64,000 nt of DNA, from positions 1,184,458 through 1,248,457 of the forward strand of contig NC_015152.1 of assembly GCF_000190435.1 (NCBI RefSeq). The letters run 5' to 3'. How positions within the stretch are numbered: the stretch's first letter is position 1; every line of letters begins with the position of its first letter. The notes under the pieces were generated by a model that saw nothing but the letters and a program-made list of their open reading frames with translations, did no database searches and was not told the DNA's origin. The position numbers were made by a program, and so were the translations under genes. Origin of the DNA: Sphaerochaeta globosa str. Buddy (lineage in GTDB: Bacteria; Spirochaetota; Spirochaetia; Sphaerochaetales; Sphaerochaetaceae). Positions 8,940 to 17,094 of the stretch are shown in pieces.

Positions 8940-8969
8940 AAAACGGACCTTCCTAAAAGGGTCCGTTTT
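8940..8969 (+). terminator. Intercistronic hairpin between receptor and permease
   Basis: A perfect 10-bp stem (8940-8949 with 8960-8969, AAAACGGACC type) with a 10-base loop ends in TTTT. It lies 18 bases after the receptor stop. It probably ends part of the transcripts or protects the 3' end, giving more receptor than permease, as is common in binding-protein-dependent transporters. Confidence 0.7.
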
Positions 8970-9003
8970 CAAAAATGCCTAAAACATAAGTGGGGTGGAT
9001 TCT

Positions 9004-10917
9004 ATGCGTGAATTGAAGGGATGGTTGAGGTGGTTTATCAGTTTTTGCCTTGTTGCGGTGGCCGTATTCCATTTATATACCGCAATATTCGGAGTATTTC
9101 AGCCAAGAATTCAACGTGGTATCCACCTGATGGTTCTCTTGCCGATGGCATTTATTTTATTTCCGGCTACGAAAGATAAATCACCTAAGGATCGGCCGTC
9201 TGTCTTGGATATTATCTTAGCCATTCTGGCAATTCTCCCACCGCTGTATCTTATGTTGGCGGATGCGAGACTGAACTTGCGGTATGAGTTGATCGACCCG
9301 GTCTCCATTCTTGAGACGGTTCTGGGCCTTATCAATATCATATTGTTAATTGAAGCCGTACGCCGGGTTGTCGTACCTGCAATGGCGATCCTGATTGGCG
9401 GCTTTATTGTGTACCTGGTAGCTGCACCGCTTCTTGGCGGCATTTTTTACTCAAAGCCGATGCCTATCAGCCGTATGGTTGAAATTCTCTATCTATTTAC
9501 CAGTGAGGGAATCTATGGGTCCATCATTGGGGTTACGGCAACACTAGTCGCCGTATTTGTTATCTTCGGTGCGTTCATGCAGAATACGAAGACCGGAGAG
9601 TACTTTACAAACCTCGCAGTCGCTCTTGCGGGAAGATCCATTGGTGGTCCTGCGAAGATTGCCGTTATCTCAAGCGGTCTGTTTGGTTCCATCAGTGGCG
9701 TAGCCGCAGCCAACGTATATGCAACGGGTGTGTTCACCATTCCGCTTATGAAACGGTTGGGATATCGCAAGCAATTCGCCGGTGCAGTCGAAGCAGCTGC
9801 CTCAACAGGAGGCTTGATCATGCCTCCGATCATGGGTGCCGGAGCCTTTGTGATGTCGGAAATCACCGGTATTGCATATGTCCATATCATCAAGGCAGCT
9901 GTCATCGGAGCAATTTTCTATTATCTTAGCATTCTTATTAAAGTCCACTTCGAAGCAAAGAAAGAGAATCTTCGGGGCATGGATGAAAGTGAAATCATTT
10001 CAACGAAACAGGTGCTAAAAGACTCGTATCAGTTGATTCCCCTTATTCTGCTCGTCATTTTCTTGGTCATCGGGTATTCACCGTTCATGGCGGCTGTCTA
10101 TGGAATACTCGCTACGTTCTTGGTGACATTCTTCAAGCGTGCCACGTGGATGACTCCCAAGAAACTGTATGAAACGTTCGAGTTGGCGGGAAAGAATCTT
10201 ATCATGCTGGCAGTCACCTGTGCCGGAGCCGGAATGGTAATCAGTATTGTGACCTATACTGGTCTAGCTTTGGGAGTTGCCTCGGTCATCCAGTCTTGGT
10301 CCGGCGGTTTCTTGCTTCCTGCGTTGATGCTGATTATGGTTACATCAATATTGATGGGCATGGGTATGCCGTGTACTCCTGCCTATATCGTCGCCGTAAC
10401 AATCGGCGGCCCTGCTCTGCAGGCACTGGGTATCGATGTACTGACAGCCCACCTATTTGTATTCTATTTCGCTATTCTCGCGGAAGTAACTCCTCCTGTG
10501 AGTATTGCCAGCTACTGCGGAGCTGCAATTGCAGGCTCCGACCCGCTGAAGACCGGATGGGAAGCGTTGCGCCTGGCATTGGTAGGATTCATCATCCCCT
10601 ATATTTTTGTATTTAATCCTGCATTCTTGATGCGGGGAACATTCCTGGAGGTTGTCGCGCTTTGCATTCTCGTATTCTATGCCGTCATTACCATGGCGTC
10701 ATCGATGCGCGGGTACTTCAATAGGATTTTGAAACTATGGAAACGATCAGCATTAGGAGCCTTGACGATAGCTATGATCATCGTTGCATGTACACCAAAA
10801 ATCATGCACTCCTATACGGTTGATATTGCCATAATTATTTCCGCTATCGTTATCATAGTGTTTCTTGTCCTGGCAAAAATGAAAAAGAAGATTCTCCCGC
10901 CTGCCATGCCGGCTTGA
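9004..10917 (+). CDS. TRAP transporter fused permease (small plus large subunit)
   Basis: This 637-residue inner-membrane protein fuses the 4-helix DctQ-like and 12-helix DctM-like TRAP subunits, the normal partner of TAXI receptors. It drives uptake with an ion gradient rather than ATP. The first about 150 residues hold the small-subunit part. The large part shows the conserved GLFGSISGVAAANVYATG near residue 220, EAAASTGGLIMPPIMGAGAF near 260, and MGMGMPCTPAYI plus EVTPPVSIASYCGA toward the end. The ATG at 9004 is preferred because GGGGTGGA lies just upstream; a GTG at 8995 would overlap that site. It follows the receptor after a hairpin. Confidence 0.92.
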   Translation: MRELKGWLRWFISFCLVAVAVFHLYTAIFGVFQPRIQRGIHLMVLLPMAFILFPATKDKSPKDRPSVLDIILAILAILPPLYLMLADARLNLRYELIDPVSILETVLGLINIILLIEAVRRVVVPAMAILIGGFIVYLVAAPLLGGIFYSKPMPISRMVEILYLFTSEGIYGSIIGVTATLVAVFVIFGAFMQNTKTGEYFTNLAVALAGRSIGGPAKIAVISSGLFGSISGVAAANVYATGVFTIPLMKRLGYRKQFAGAVEAAASTGGLIMPPIMGAGAFVMSEITGIAYVHIIKAAVIGAIFYYLSILIKVHFEAKKENLRGMDESEIISTKQVLKDSYQLIPLILLVIFLVIGYSPFMAAVYGILATFLVTFFKRATWMTPKKLYETFELAGKNLIMLAVTCAGAGMVISIVTYTGLALGVASVIQSWSGGFLLPALMLIMVTSILMGMGMPCTPAYIVAVTIGGPALQALGIDVLTAHLFVFYFAILAEVTPPVSIASYCGAAIAGSDPLKTGWEALRLALVGFIIPYIFVFNPAFLMRGTFLEVVALCILVFYAVITMASSMRGYFNRILKLWKRSALGALTIAMIIVACTPKIMHSYTVDIAIIISAIVIIVFLVLAKMKKKILPPAMPA

Positions 10918-11034
10918 TTGAGAGAATTCGTTACCGAGTAATGACGCCATCATACAAGATGGTTTAGCTGGTTACGTGATAGGTAAAAGAACTAAAAGAA
11001 TTAGTACGCGTAACCGGCAGAGAAGGTGGTACAT

Positions 11035-12051
11035 ATGAAATCTTATCGAGTTGCGATTGTTGGTGCACTTGGAGCAGTAGGTCAGCAGATGATGAAGACT
11101 CTCGAACGGTCCTCTTTGGCCGTATCTTCGCTCAAACCGCTGGATATTGAGCAGAATGCCGGGAAGCAAGTATCGTTTAGGAACAAGATGTGGACAGTCG
11201 AGACATCGGGTAAAGGAAAGTTCCTTGATGTCGATATCGCTTTATTTTCTGCTGGAGCGGAAGCAAGTGAAATACTGGCTCCGATTGCCGTTTCAGAAGG
11301 AGCGATCGTAATCGATAACTCAAGTCAGTGGCGAATGACCGATGGTGTTCCCTTGGTGATTCCCGAAGTTAACCCACAAGCATTGCGATCTCATAAAGGC
11401 CTGATCGCCAACCCCAACTGCTCAACCATTCAGATGTTGGTTGCATTGAAGCCTTTGCATGCTGCGTTTACGATCAAGCGTGTCGTAGTTTCGACGTACC
11501 AGGCTGTCTCAGGGAGCGGAGCTGCTGCAATCCGCGAATTGCGTGAACAATCACAGTCGATATTGGATGGCAAGCAACCGGTTGCAAATGTGTATCCGCA
11601 TCCGATTGCTTTTAACGCAATACCCCAAATAGACGTTTTCTTGGATAACGGGTATACCAAAGAAGAGATGAAGATGGTCAACGAAACGCATAAGATGCTG
11701 GATCCAAATATTCTTGTCAGCCCGACAGCTGTTCGAATTCCGGTATTCAGAGGTCACAGCGAGTCCATCAACCTTGAGTTTGAAAAGCCATTTGAGATTG
11801 AACAGATAGTTGAGATATATAAAAAGGCCCCGGGTATACTGCTTGTAGACGATCCTGCCCAGCTTGCGTATCCGATGGCAATTAATTCTGAGGATCGCTA
11901 TGAAGTCTTTGTAGGAAGACTTAGAAGAGATCCCACAGTCCAAAACGGCCTGAATATGTGGGTGGTTTCTGATAACCTTCTCAAAGGAGCAGCGCTTAAC
12001 ACAGTACAGATAGCCGAAAAACTGGTCGAAATGGATTTGATCAGCCGTTGA
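11035..12051 (+). CDS. asd: Aspartate-semialdehyde dehydrogenase
   Basis: This 338-residue enzyme reversibly reduces L-aspartyl phosphate to aspartate 4-semialdehyde with NADPH, the branch-point step before DapA. The N-terminal nucleotide-binding loop reads GALGAVGQQMM. The catalytic nucleophile is Cys129 in NPNCSTIQ, and the active-site His241 lies in FRGHSES. Length is normal for the family. The ATG at 11035 follows GAAGGTGG; a GTG at 11026 is less likely. It lies 117 bases after the TRAP permease and 34 bases before an FAD oxidoreductase, all on one strand. Being in this cluster, not the lysine operon at 19.3 kb, is unusual; whether it is the only asd in the genome cannot be told here. Confidence 0.93.
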   Translation: MKSYRVAIVGALGAVGQQMMKTLERSSLAVSSLKPLDIEQNAGKQVSFRNKMWTVETSGKGKFLDVDIALFSAGAEASEILAPIAVSEGAIVIDNSSQWRMTDGVPLVIPEVNPQALRSHKGLIANPNCSTIQMLVALKPLHAAFTIKRVVVSTYQAVSGSGAAAIRELREQSQSILDGKQPVANVYPHPIAFNAIPQIDVFLDNGYTKEEMKMVNETHKMLDPNILVSPTAVRIPVFRGHSESINLEFEKPFEIEQIVEIYKKAPGILLVDDPAQLAYPMAINSEDRYEVFVGRLRRDPTVQNGLNMWVVSDNLLKGAALNTVQIAEKLVEMDLISR

Positions 12052-12085
12052 TCCTGCACTCGACATACTAGAGGAGACGAAGTAC

Positions 12086-13261
12086 ATGACATATGCTGCC
12101 GACGTATTGGTTATCGGGGGAGGCATTATTGGCCTTTCTTGTGGTTTTTACCTCTCAAAACGAGGTAAGCGGGTGTTTGTACTTGATTCAGGCGGATTTG
12201 CCGACGGCGCATCCGGTGCCTGTGACGACATGATACTGTTCCAGTCCAAAAAGCCCGGGATTAATCTGGCATTGACCTTTGAAAGCTTGGAACTCTATAA
12301 ATCACTGCTTACCGAGCTGGATGACGATCTTGGCTTTGCAAACATGGGTGGAATGGTGCTTATAGAAAACCAACAAGAGTTGGAGATCATGGAGGAATTC
12401 GTTGCCCAGCAACGCTCATATGGTCTGGATGTCGAGGTGATCGATAAGCGCGCGATGCTCAAGAAACAACCCTTTCTCAGTGACCATATCATTGCATCCA
12501 CGTACAGCAAAATGGATTCTCAGGTAGACCCATTTTCTGTCATGCGGGGCTTTGAGAGAAAAGGTGGCTCATACGGCATGAAAGTCTTCAGGCGTAATGG
12601 GGTAGTCGGTATCGATCGCATCGGTACCGGTGATTACCAGGTTGTCACCGAAGATGGAAGTATCTATCAAGCTCCGATTGTCGTAAATGCTGCAGGAACA
12701 TGGGCAGGCCAGATTGGTGAGATGGTCGGTGCCACTATACCGATCAAGCCCAAACGTGGTCAGATTATTGTGACCGAACGTATTCCCCAGATAGGTGACA
12801 CCAATCTTTGGAGTGCGAAATATCTGGTAACCAAATTACGGAGTGATGTCGTTGTTGATCTCAATGAAGATGAGCGGAGCATGGGATTGTCGATGGCAAT
12901 AACCCGTTCCTCCGGTGATACCTATCTGATAGGGAGTACCCGCGAGTTTGTAGGTTTCGATAAGAATACTACAATCGCGGGAATTCGAGCAATCATCAAA
13001 CAGACGCTTACCTATTTGCCGAAATTGCGGGATGTCAACTTCATCCGCGCGATGGCTGGATTGCGGCCTTCGACTCCCGACGGTAGGATGCTCTTGGGTG
13101 AGCATGCCGGCATCGAAGGATTCTTTACTGCAGCGGGACACGAAGGCGATGGAATCGCACTTGCCCCGATTACCGGCAAGCTTTTGGCTTCGATGGTATG
13201 CCGGGACCCGGTCGATCATCGCTTGGACGAATTGTCGCCCAATCGATTCGCTAACCCTTAA
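12086..13261 (+). CDS. FAD-dependent amine/imino-acid oxidoreductase, catalytic subunit (DadA/glycine-oxidase fold)
   Basis: This 391-residue flavoprotein of the DAO superfamily oxidises the C-N bond of an amino or imino acid. The FAD-binding motif VLVIGGGIIGLSCGFYLSKR opens the chain and an acidic residue follows in FVLDSGG. Near the C terminus, GLRPSTPDGRMLLG and AAGHEGDGIALAP are the typical flavin-contact segments of this superfamily. Related subunits act in D-hydroxyproline dehydrogenase, opine oxidases and HcnC. The three genes downstream encode matching Fe-S and flavin partners, so this is probably a dehydrogenase that passes electrons on rather than an oxygen-using oxidase. The substrate is not evident. 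The ATG follows GAGGAG. Confidence 0.85.
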   Translation: MTYAADVLVIGGGIIGLSCGFYLSKRGKRVFVLDSGGFADGASGACDDMILFQSKKPGINLALTFESLELYKSLLTELDDDLGFANMGGMVLIENQQELEIMEEFVAQQRSYGLDVEVIDKRAMLKKQPFLSDHIIASTYSKMDSQVDPFSVMRGFERKGGSYGMKVFRRNGVVGIDRIGTGDYQVVTEDGSIYQAPIVVNAAGTWAGQIGEMVGATIPIKPKRGQIIVTERIPQIGDTNLWSAKYLVTKLRSDVVVDLNEDERSMGLSMAITRSSGDTYLIGSTREFVGFDKNTTIAGIRAIIKQTLTYLPKLRDVNFIRAMAGLRPSTPDGRMLLGEHAGIEGFFTAAGHEGDGIALAPITGKLLASMVCRDPVDHRLDELSPNRFANP

Positions 13262-13273
13262 GGAGGACCGATT

Positions 13274-13579
13274 ATGACTGACGATAAGGATAAAGATAAG
13301 GACATGTTCATCTGCCGTTGTGAGGAAGTTACCCTTCGTGAGATAGAACAGGCAATAGACGACGGCTTTGTTACTGTCAAAGACGTCAAACGTGTGACGC
13401 GAGCAGGTATGGGCCTCTGCCAAGGGAGAACTTGCTCCAAGACCATCGCGAGAATCATTGCGCAACGTACCGGCAAGCCGCTTGAAGAGATATTACCGAA
13501 ATCCTTCCGATATCCTGTACGACCCGAAAAGATGATGGCTGTCGAAAATGAGGAGTTTGACGATGCAAAGAATTCTTGA
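13274..13579 (+). CDS. [2Fe-2S] BFD-like subunit
   Basis: This 101-residue protein has the four cysteines of the bacterioferritin-associated-ferredoxin-like fold: CRC near residue 13-15 and C-x4-C in GMGLCQGRTC about 34 residues later. Such domains occur as separate subunits or fusions in HcnB, opine oxidase and hydroxyproline dehydrogenase systems, where they carry one [2Fe-2S] cluster. A lysine/aspartate-rich N terminus (MTDDKDKDKDM) precedes it. AAGGAGG lies ahead of the ATG. Its end overlaps the next start by 17 bases, so expression is coupled. It probably relays electrons between the two flavin subunits. Confidence 0.88.
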   Translation: MTDDKDKDKDMFICRCEEVTLREIEQAIDDGFVTVKDVKRVTRAGMGLCQGRTCSKTIARIIAQRTGKPLEEILPKSFRYPVRPEKMMAVENEEFDDAKNS

Positions 13580-13883
13580 TCATCCGATACTTGGTCCGCT
13601 TCCCGATGAACAGAAGGTAATCATGTATGTTGACGGCGAGCCTGTTGAAGCGCGTAAAGGGGAAATGATTGCCGCAGCCCTCATAGCTGCCGGAAAACCT
13701 TATTTTCGCAAGACGGTAAAAACCCATGAACCGCGTAGTATTTTCTGCGGCATCGGTCGTTGTACCGATTGCGTGATGACAGTCAACGGAATTCCCAATG
13801 TCCGCACCTGTGTGACGGCCGTCGAAGACGGGATGGTGATAGAGACGCAAATGGGACTTGGCGATTGGGGAGGGAAACGATAA
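13563..13883 (+). CDS. [2Fe-2S] subunit, HcnA/Fer2_4 type
   Basis: This 106-residue protein is a plant-type [2Fe-2S] domain of the Fer2_4 class, found as HcnA or as the N-terminal part of sarcosine oxidase alpha. The cluster ligands are visible in FCGIGRCTDCVM (C-x4-C-x2-C) with the fourth cysteine 11 residues later in VRTCVT. The region before it (VIMYVDGEPVEARKGEMIAAALIAAG) is the usual beta-grasp start. The ATG at 13563 is chosen because AGGAG is seven bases upstream. It overlaps the BFD gene and is followed after three bases by the second flavoprotein. Confidence 0.9.
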   Translation: MQRILDHPILGPLPDEQKVIMYVDGEPVEARKGEMIAAALIAAGKPYFRKTVKTHEPRSIFCGIGRCTDCVMTVNGIPNVRTCVTAVEDGMVIETQMGLGDWGGKR

Positions 13884-13886
13884 CAA

Positions 13887-14978
13887 ATGATAGAAAGAGA
13901 TATAGTTGTTATCGGCTCTGGGCCGGCGGGATTGTGTGCGGCCATTGAAGCTGCCCAAGCCGGGGCAAATGTGCTGTTGGTTGACGAAAACGCCAAGCCC
14001 GGCGGACAATTGTTCAAACAGATACATAAATTCTTCGGTTCTCGAGAACATAATGCCGGTGTCCGTGGAATCGATATCGGAACATTGTTGTTGAAACAGG
14101 CAGAAGAACTGAATATTGAAGTCTGGCTCAACACCGAAGCCTGTGGAATTTTCGACCAGGATAAAGTCTGGGTCGTGCGTGATAAAAGCAAATCAGTAAC
14201 GATTCATGCGAAACGCATCATTCTGGCTACCGGAGCCAACGAGAATGCTGTAAATTTTCCCGGCTGGACACTCCCTGGCGTTATGGGAGCCGGTGCCGCC
14301 CAGACCATGATCAACATCCACCGGGTTCTGCCCGGTCAGAAAATCCTCATGATAGGCTCGGGGAATGTCGGCGTCATTGTGTCGTATCAGTTGCTTCAAG
14401 CCGGTGCACAAGTCAAGGCAGTTGTTGAAGCAGCCCCGCAACTTGGTGGGTATGGTGTCCATACCGCCAAGGTCAAACGTGCAGGAGTCCCTTTCTATAC
14501 TGGTCATACCGTATTGGAAGCTAGGGGAACCGATCATGTATCGTCGGCTGTCATTGTAAAACTTGATGCTGCGTGGAAACCGATTCTAGGCACCGAATTC
14601 GAATTGGATGTAGACACCATCTGCATTGCTGCCGGTCTTACCCCTGCAGTGGAACTAGCCTTTGGAGCAGGTTGCCGCTCGGTGAACAGTCCTGTGTTGG
14701 GTGGGTTGGTGCCGTGGCATGATGAAACGATGCGTACCAGCATACCTTCAATCTATATCGCTGGGGATGTTTCGGGTGTTGAAGAAGCCAGTACTGCGAT
14801 GGAGGAAGGGCGCATGGCCGGACTTTCGGCCGCCCAATCGCTTGGATTTCTTGAGGCTGCACGGTATACGTCTCGATTTGAAGCAATCAACCATAACTTG
14901 TTGGCGTTGCGTTCCGGCATGTTTGGACAAAAAAGGCGTGATGCGAAAGCAGCCATCATGGCTGCCAGGAAAGGATGA
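13887..14978 (+). CDS. NAD(P)/FAD-dependent oxidoreductase subunit, HcnB type
   Basis: This 363-residue protein has two dinucleotide-binding folds: VVIGSGPAGLCAAIEAAQAG at the N terminus for FAD and ILMIGSGNVGVIVSYQLLQ near residue 155 for a second nucleotide, with the flavin-binding IYIAGDVSG near residue 290. It is the pyridine-nucleotide-disulfide-oxidoreductase-like subunit of HcnB/OoxA-type enzymes, but here the BFD domain is a separate gene. It may reduce NAD(P)+ or pass electrons to the ferredoxin encoded next. The start codon lacks a strong ribosome-binding site, consistent with coupling to the gene three bases upstream. Its stop overlaps the next start (ATGA). Confidence 0.88.
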   Translation: MIERDIVVIGSGPAGLCAAIEAAQAGANVLLVDENAKPGGQLFKQIHKFFGSREHNAGVRGIDIGTLLLKQAEELNIEVWLNTEACGIFDQDKVWVVRDKSKSVTIHAKRIILATGANENAVNFPGWTLPGVMGAGAAQTMINIHRVLPGQKILMIGSGNVGVIVSYQLLQAGAQVKAVVEAAPQLGGYGVHTAKVKRAGVPFYTGHTVLEARGTDHVSSAVIVKLDAAWKPILGTEFELDVDTICIAAGLTPAVELAFGAGCRSVNSPVLGGLVPWHDETMRTSIPSIYIAGDVSGVEEASTAMEEGRMAGLSAAQSLGFLEAARYTSRFEAINHNLLALRSGMFGQKRRDAKAAIMAARKG

Positions 14979-15511
14979 ACGACATGGATTATCAAAACGA
15001 TACAGAAGGAAGACTCAAGACTACCGGTGCAGCAAGCCTGGCCGAATTGCATGCGACGAAGGAATATATCCTTCCTGATGAGCGCATGAAGCATCCTGTT
15101 GCGGTAATCGAATGCATCGAGGCAATCCCCTGTAATCCATGCGAGACAGCTTGTCCCGTTCATGCCATCACGGTAGGTTCCGAGATTACCAACCTGCCGG
15201 TCATTGACATCGAAAAATGTACCGGGTGCGGTTTGTGTGTTGCGGCATGTCCGGGCTTGGCAATTTATCTCAAGCAAAAGAACTATACGACAGATTTGTC
15301 CTTCATTGCTTTCCCGTTCGAATATGTGCCGCTTCCTGAAGCGGGACAAACAGTCAACATGGTCAATCGCTACGGCCAGGTAGTATGCGAGGGAACCGTG
15401 ATCAAGGTGGTGACAATCAAGCGGTTCAACCGAACCGCTATCATCCATGCTTCCTACCCAGTCAAGCAATACGAACATGTTGTGAATATGCAGAGATTGG
15501 CTCGCAACTAG
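14975..15511 (+). CDS. 4Fe-4S ferredoxin-domain subunit of the dehydrogenase
   Basis: This 178-residue protein carries two [4Fe-4S] motifs in the middle: CIEAIPCNPCETACP (about residues 45-60) and CTGCGLCVAACPG (about 80-92). A C-terminal domain of about 70 residues follows, without known motifs. It starts in an ATGA overlap with the HcnB-type subunit. A ferredoxin subunit is not part of classical HcnABC; it suggests the complex delivers electrons to, or takes them from, a low-potential or membrane carrier, which suits an anaerobe. The stop codon overlaps by three bases the end of the convergent dapB-ACT gene. Confidence 0.87.
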   Translation: MNDMDYQNDTEGRLKTTGAASLAELHATKEYILPDERMKHPVAVIECIEAIPCNPCETACPVHAITVGSEITNLPVIDIEKCTGCGLCVAACPGLAIYLKQKNYTTDLSFIAFPFEYVPLPEAGQTVNMVNRYGQVVCEGTVIKVVTIKRFNRTAIIHASYPVKQYEHVVNMQRLARN

Positions 15512-16722
15512 ATAGCAAATTCTTCCTTGATGATTCTGATTGCCTTATCGACGTCGGTGGAATGGATTGCGTACTCAATCTTATTCTCCGACGTTGTTAC
15601 AGCGAAAATCGAAATATCGGCTTTTGCCATGCACGAGAATACCTTGTAAGCTACACCGGACTGGAATTCCATACCGGGTCCTTCTACAGTCAACTTCGTA
15701 ATATTCTCAGAAATCGTGGCCTTGGTTTGAGCCTGCATCTCGGTAAGCTTTGCAATCACGTTTCTCGTCTTTTCCAGATCTTTGCGATTAATGGTGAACG
15801 CAATCGCGATATGTCCATTGGTTGCACCGGTATGGCTGATCATGTCGATGAATACATCGTTCGAAGCCAATGCACCGTAGAGGTCTGTCACCAGCGTCAT
15901 GTCCCTGGGAATATTTTCAATCGATACCAGTATCTGTTCCGGTTGCGCCAATAATGTCGTTATTGCACTTTTTGCGGTAATCATATCCTGCATCGTATAC
16001 ATACCGGGTTTTTTCTCGAAAATGTAGGAAGTTGCCAAAACAGCTCCGGTGGCGAACACTTGCCGAGAAAAGGCTTGATGTGCGATGGTTATCACCTCAT
16101 CTTTGCCTGCAAACGATACTTCGTGCTCTCCAACAATCGTCCCCCCGCGCAATGAGTGGATTCCCAGCTCATCGTTCTTACGCAGCGAGTCGTTGCCGTG
16201 TCGGCCGTATACGTATCTCAGTTTATTTGTCCGGCCCTCGTTAACCGAGTCAGCAAGCATTAATGCCGTACCGCTGGGTGCATCCTTTTTCAGATTATGA
16301 TGCTTTTCGATTATTTCTACATCGAATTGTTCGCCCAACACTTTCGCTGCATTTTTTATCAATTGCTGGACGAGGTTGACTCCAAGCGACATACTTCCAG
16401 AACGAAATACGGGAATCTTTTCAGATGCTGCTGCCAATAAGTTCAATTCGAGAGTCTCGAGTCCGGTTGTTGCCACAACAACAGCGAGCCTACGCTCGAT
16501 TGCAACGTCAAGATAGTCGTGCAGAGATTTGGGTGAGGAAAAGTCAAGCAGGACATCGGCTTCAACGGGACAGGTAAAAAGGCTCGGATACACCTGGTAC
16601 TCCCGTTCGCTTGGACATACATCAATTCCTGCAACGATGCAAAGATTGTCAATTCGCTCTACCATCGTTGTGATAACTTGTCCCATCCTTCCACTGCAAC
16701 CGTAAAGAATTACTCTAACCAT
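15508..16722 (-). CDS. Dihydrodipicolinate reductase fused to aspartokinase-type ACT domains
   Basis: The first about 245 of 404 residues are a complete DapB (4-hydroxy-tetrahydrodipicolinate reductase). The nucleotide loop is YGCSGRMGQV and the substrate/catalytic motif is KHHNLKKDAPSGTALML, retaining both the His and the Lys equivalent to E. coli His159 and Lys163. The remaining about 140 residues are not DapB. They match the tandem ACT domains of aspartokinases, with signatures VSIENIPRDMTLVTDLYGAL and KLTVEGPGMEFQSGVAYKVF, yet no kinase domain is present. ACT domains bind amino acids, so allosteric control by lysine or a related compound is expected. The start MVRVILYG at 16722 has AGGA upstream; an ATG at 16731 sits too close to it. 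No dapB symbol is given because the role may differ. Confidence 0.9.
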   Translation of the reverse strand: MVRVILYGCSGRMGQVITTMVERIDNLCIVAGIDVCPSEREYQVYPSLFTCPVEADVLLDFSSPKSLHDYLDVAIERRLAVVVATTGLETLELNLLAAASEKIPVFRSGSMSLGVNLVQQLIKNAAKVLGEQFDVEIIEKHHNLKKDAPSGTALMLADSVNEGRTNKLRYVYGRHGNDSLRKNDELGIHSLRGGTIVGEHEVSFAGKDEVITIAHQAFSRQVFATGAVLATSYIFEKKPGMYTMQDMITAKSAITTLLAQPEQILVSIENIPRDMTLVTDLYGALASNDVFIDMISHTGATNGHIAIAFTINRKDLEKTRNVIAKLTEMQAQTKATISENITKLTVEGPGMEFQSGVAYKVFSCMAKADISIFAVTTSENKIEYAIHSTDVDKAIRIIKEEFAI

Positions 16723-17094
16723 ACAAAACATCCTGTTATAATATTTGTCTATATGTTATTCTTAAAACACGAATGAATCAATAATAACATCAAAATATTT
16801 ATACATTTCTATCTGATTTTCTTACGATCATGCTAGAGAGCAAAAACTAGCTGCTACACCCGCTTCTTTTATGGAAGAATCAAAAAATCCTTCATTCCGC
16901 ACAATGGCCTATACAAGTGAGTAAGGTACTCATGGAATGAGGTTGCATATTGGTAGCAAGAAGATATCGCAGTAGGGGACCAAATGAGTAGGAAACGCTA
17001 TTGGCTGCCTGATTAGCTATGACCCCCACCATAGCAATCATGCCAGGTTGGGGGTCATAGGGTTGTATGCGTTTATAGGAGCTCTTGCAATGAC
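16723..17094 (-). other. Leader/gap between dapA and dapB-ACT with a strong hairpin
   Basis: This 372-base gap has no gene. Its main feature is a perfect 12-bp inverted repeat (17017-17028, CTATGACCCCCA, with 17049-17060) with a 20-base loop, 35 bases after the dapA stop. No T-run follows, so a plain terminator is doubtful. Close to the dapB-ACT start is an A+T-rich stretch with TATAAC-like boxes (16733-16790) that could be a promoter. dapB-ACT may therefore be read both from the dapA promoter and from its own. Confidence 0.55.

Noticed and set aside
16723-17094. Lysine riboswitch ahead of dapB-ACT
   Set aside because: I looked for the L-box conserved segments on the minus strand and did not find them; only a simple 12-bp hairpin is present.
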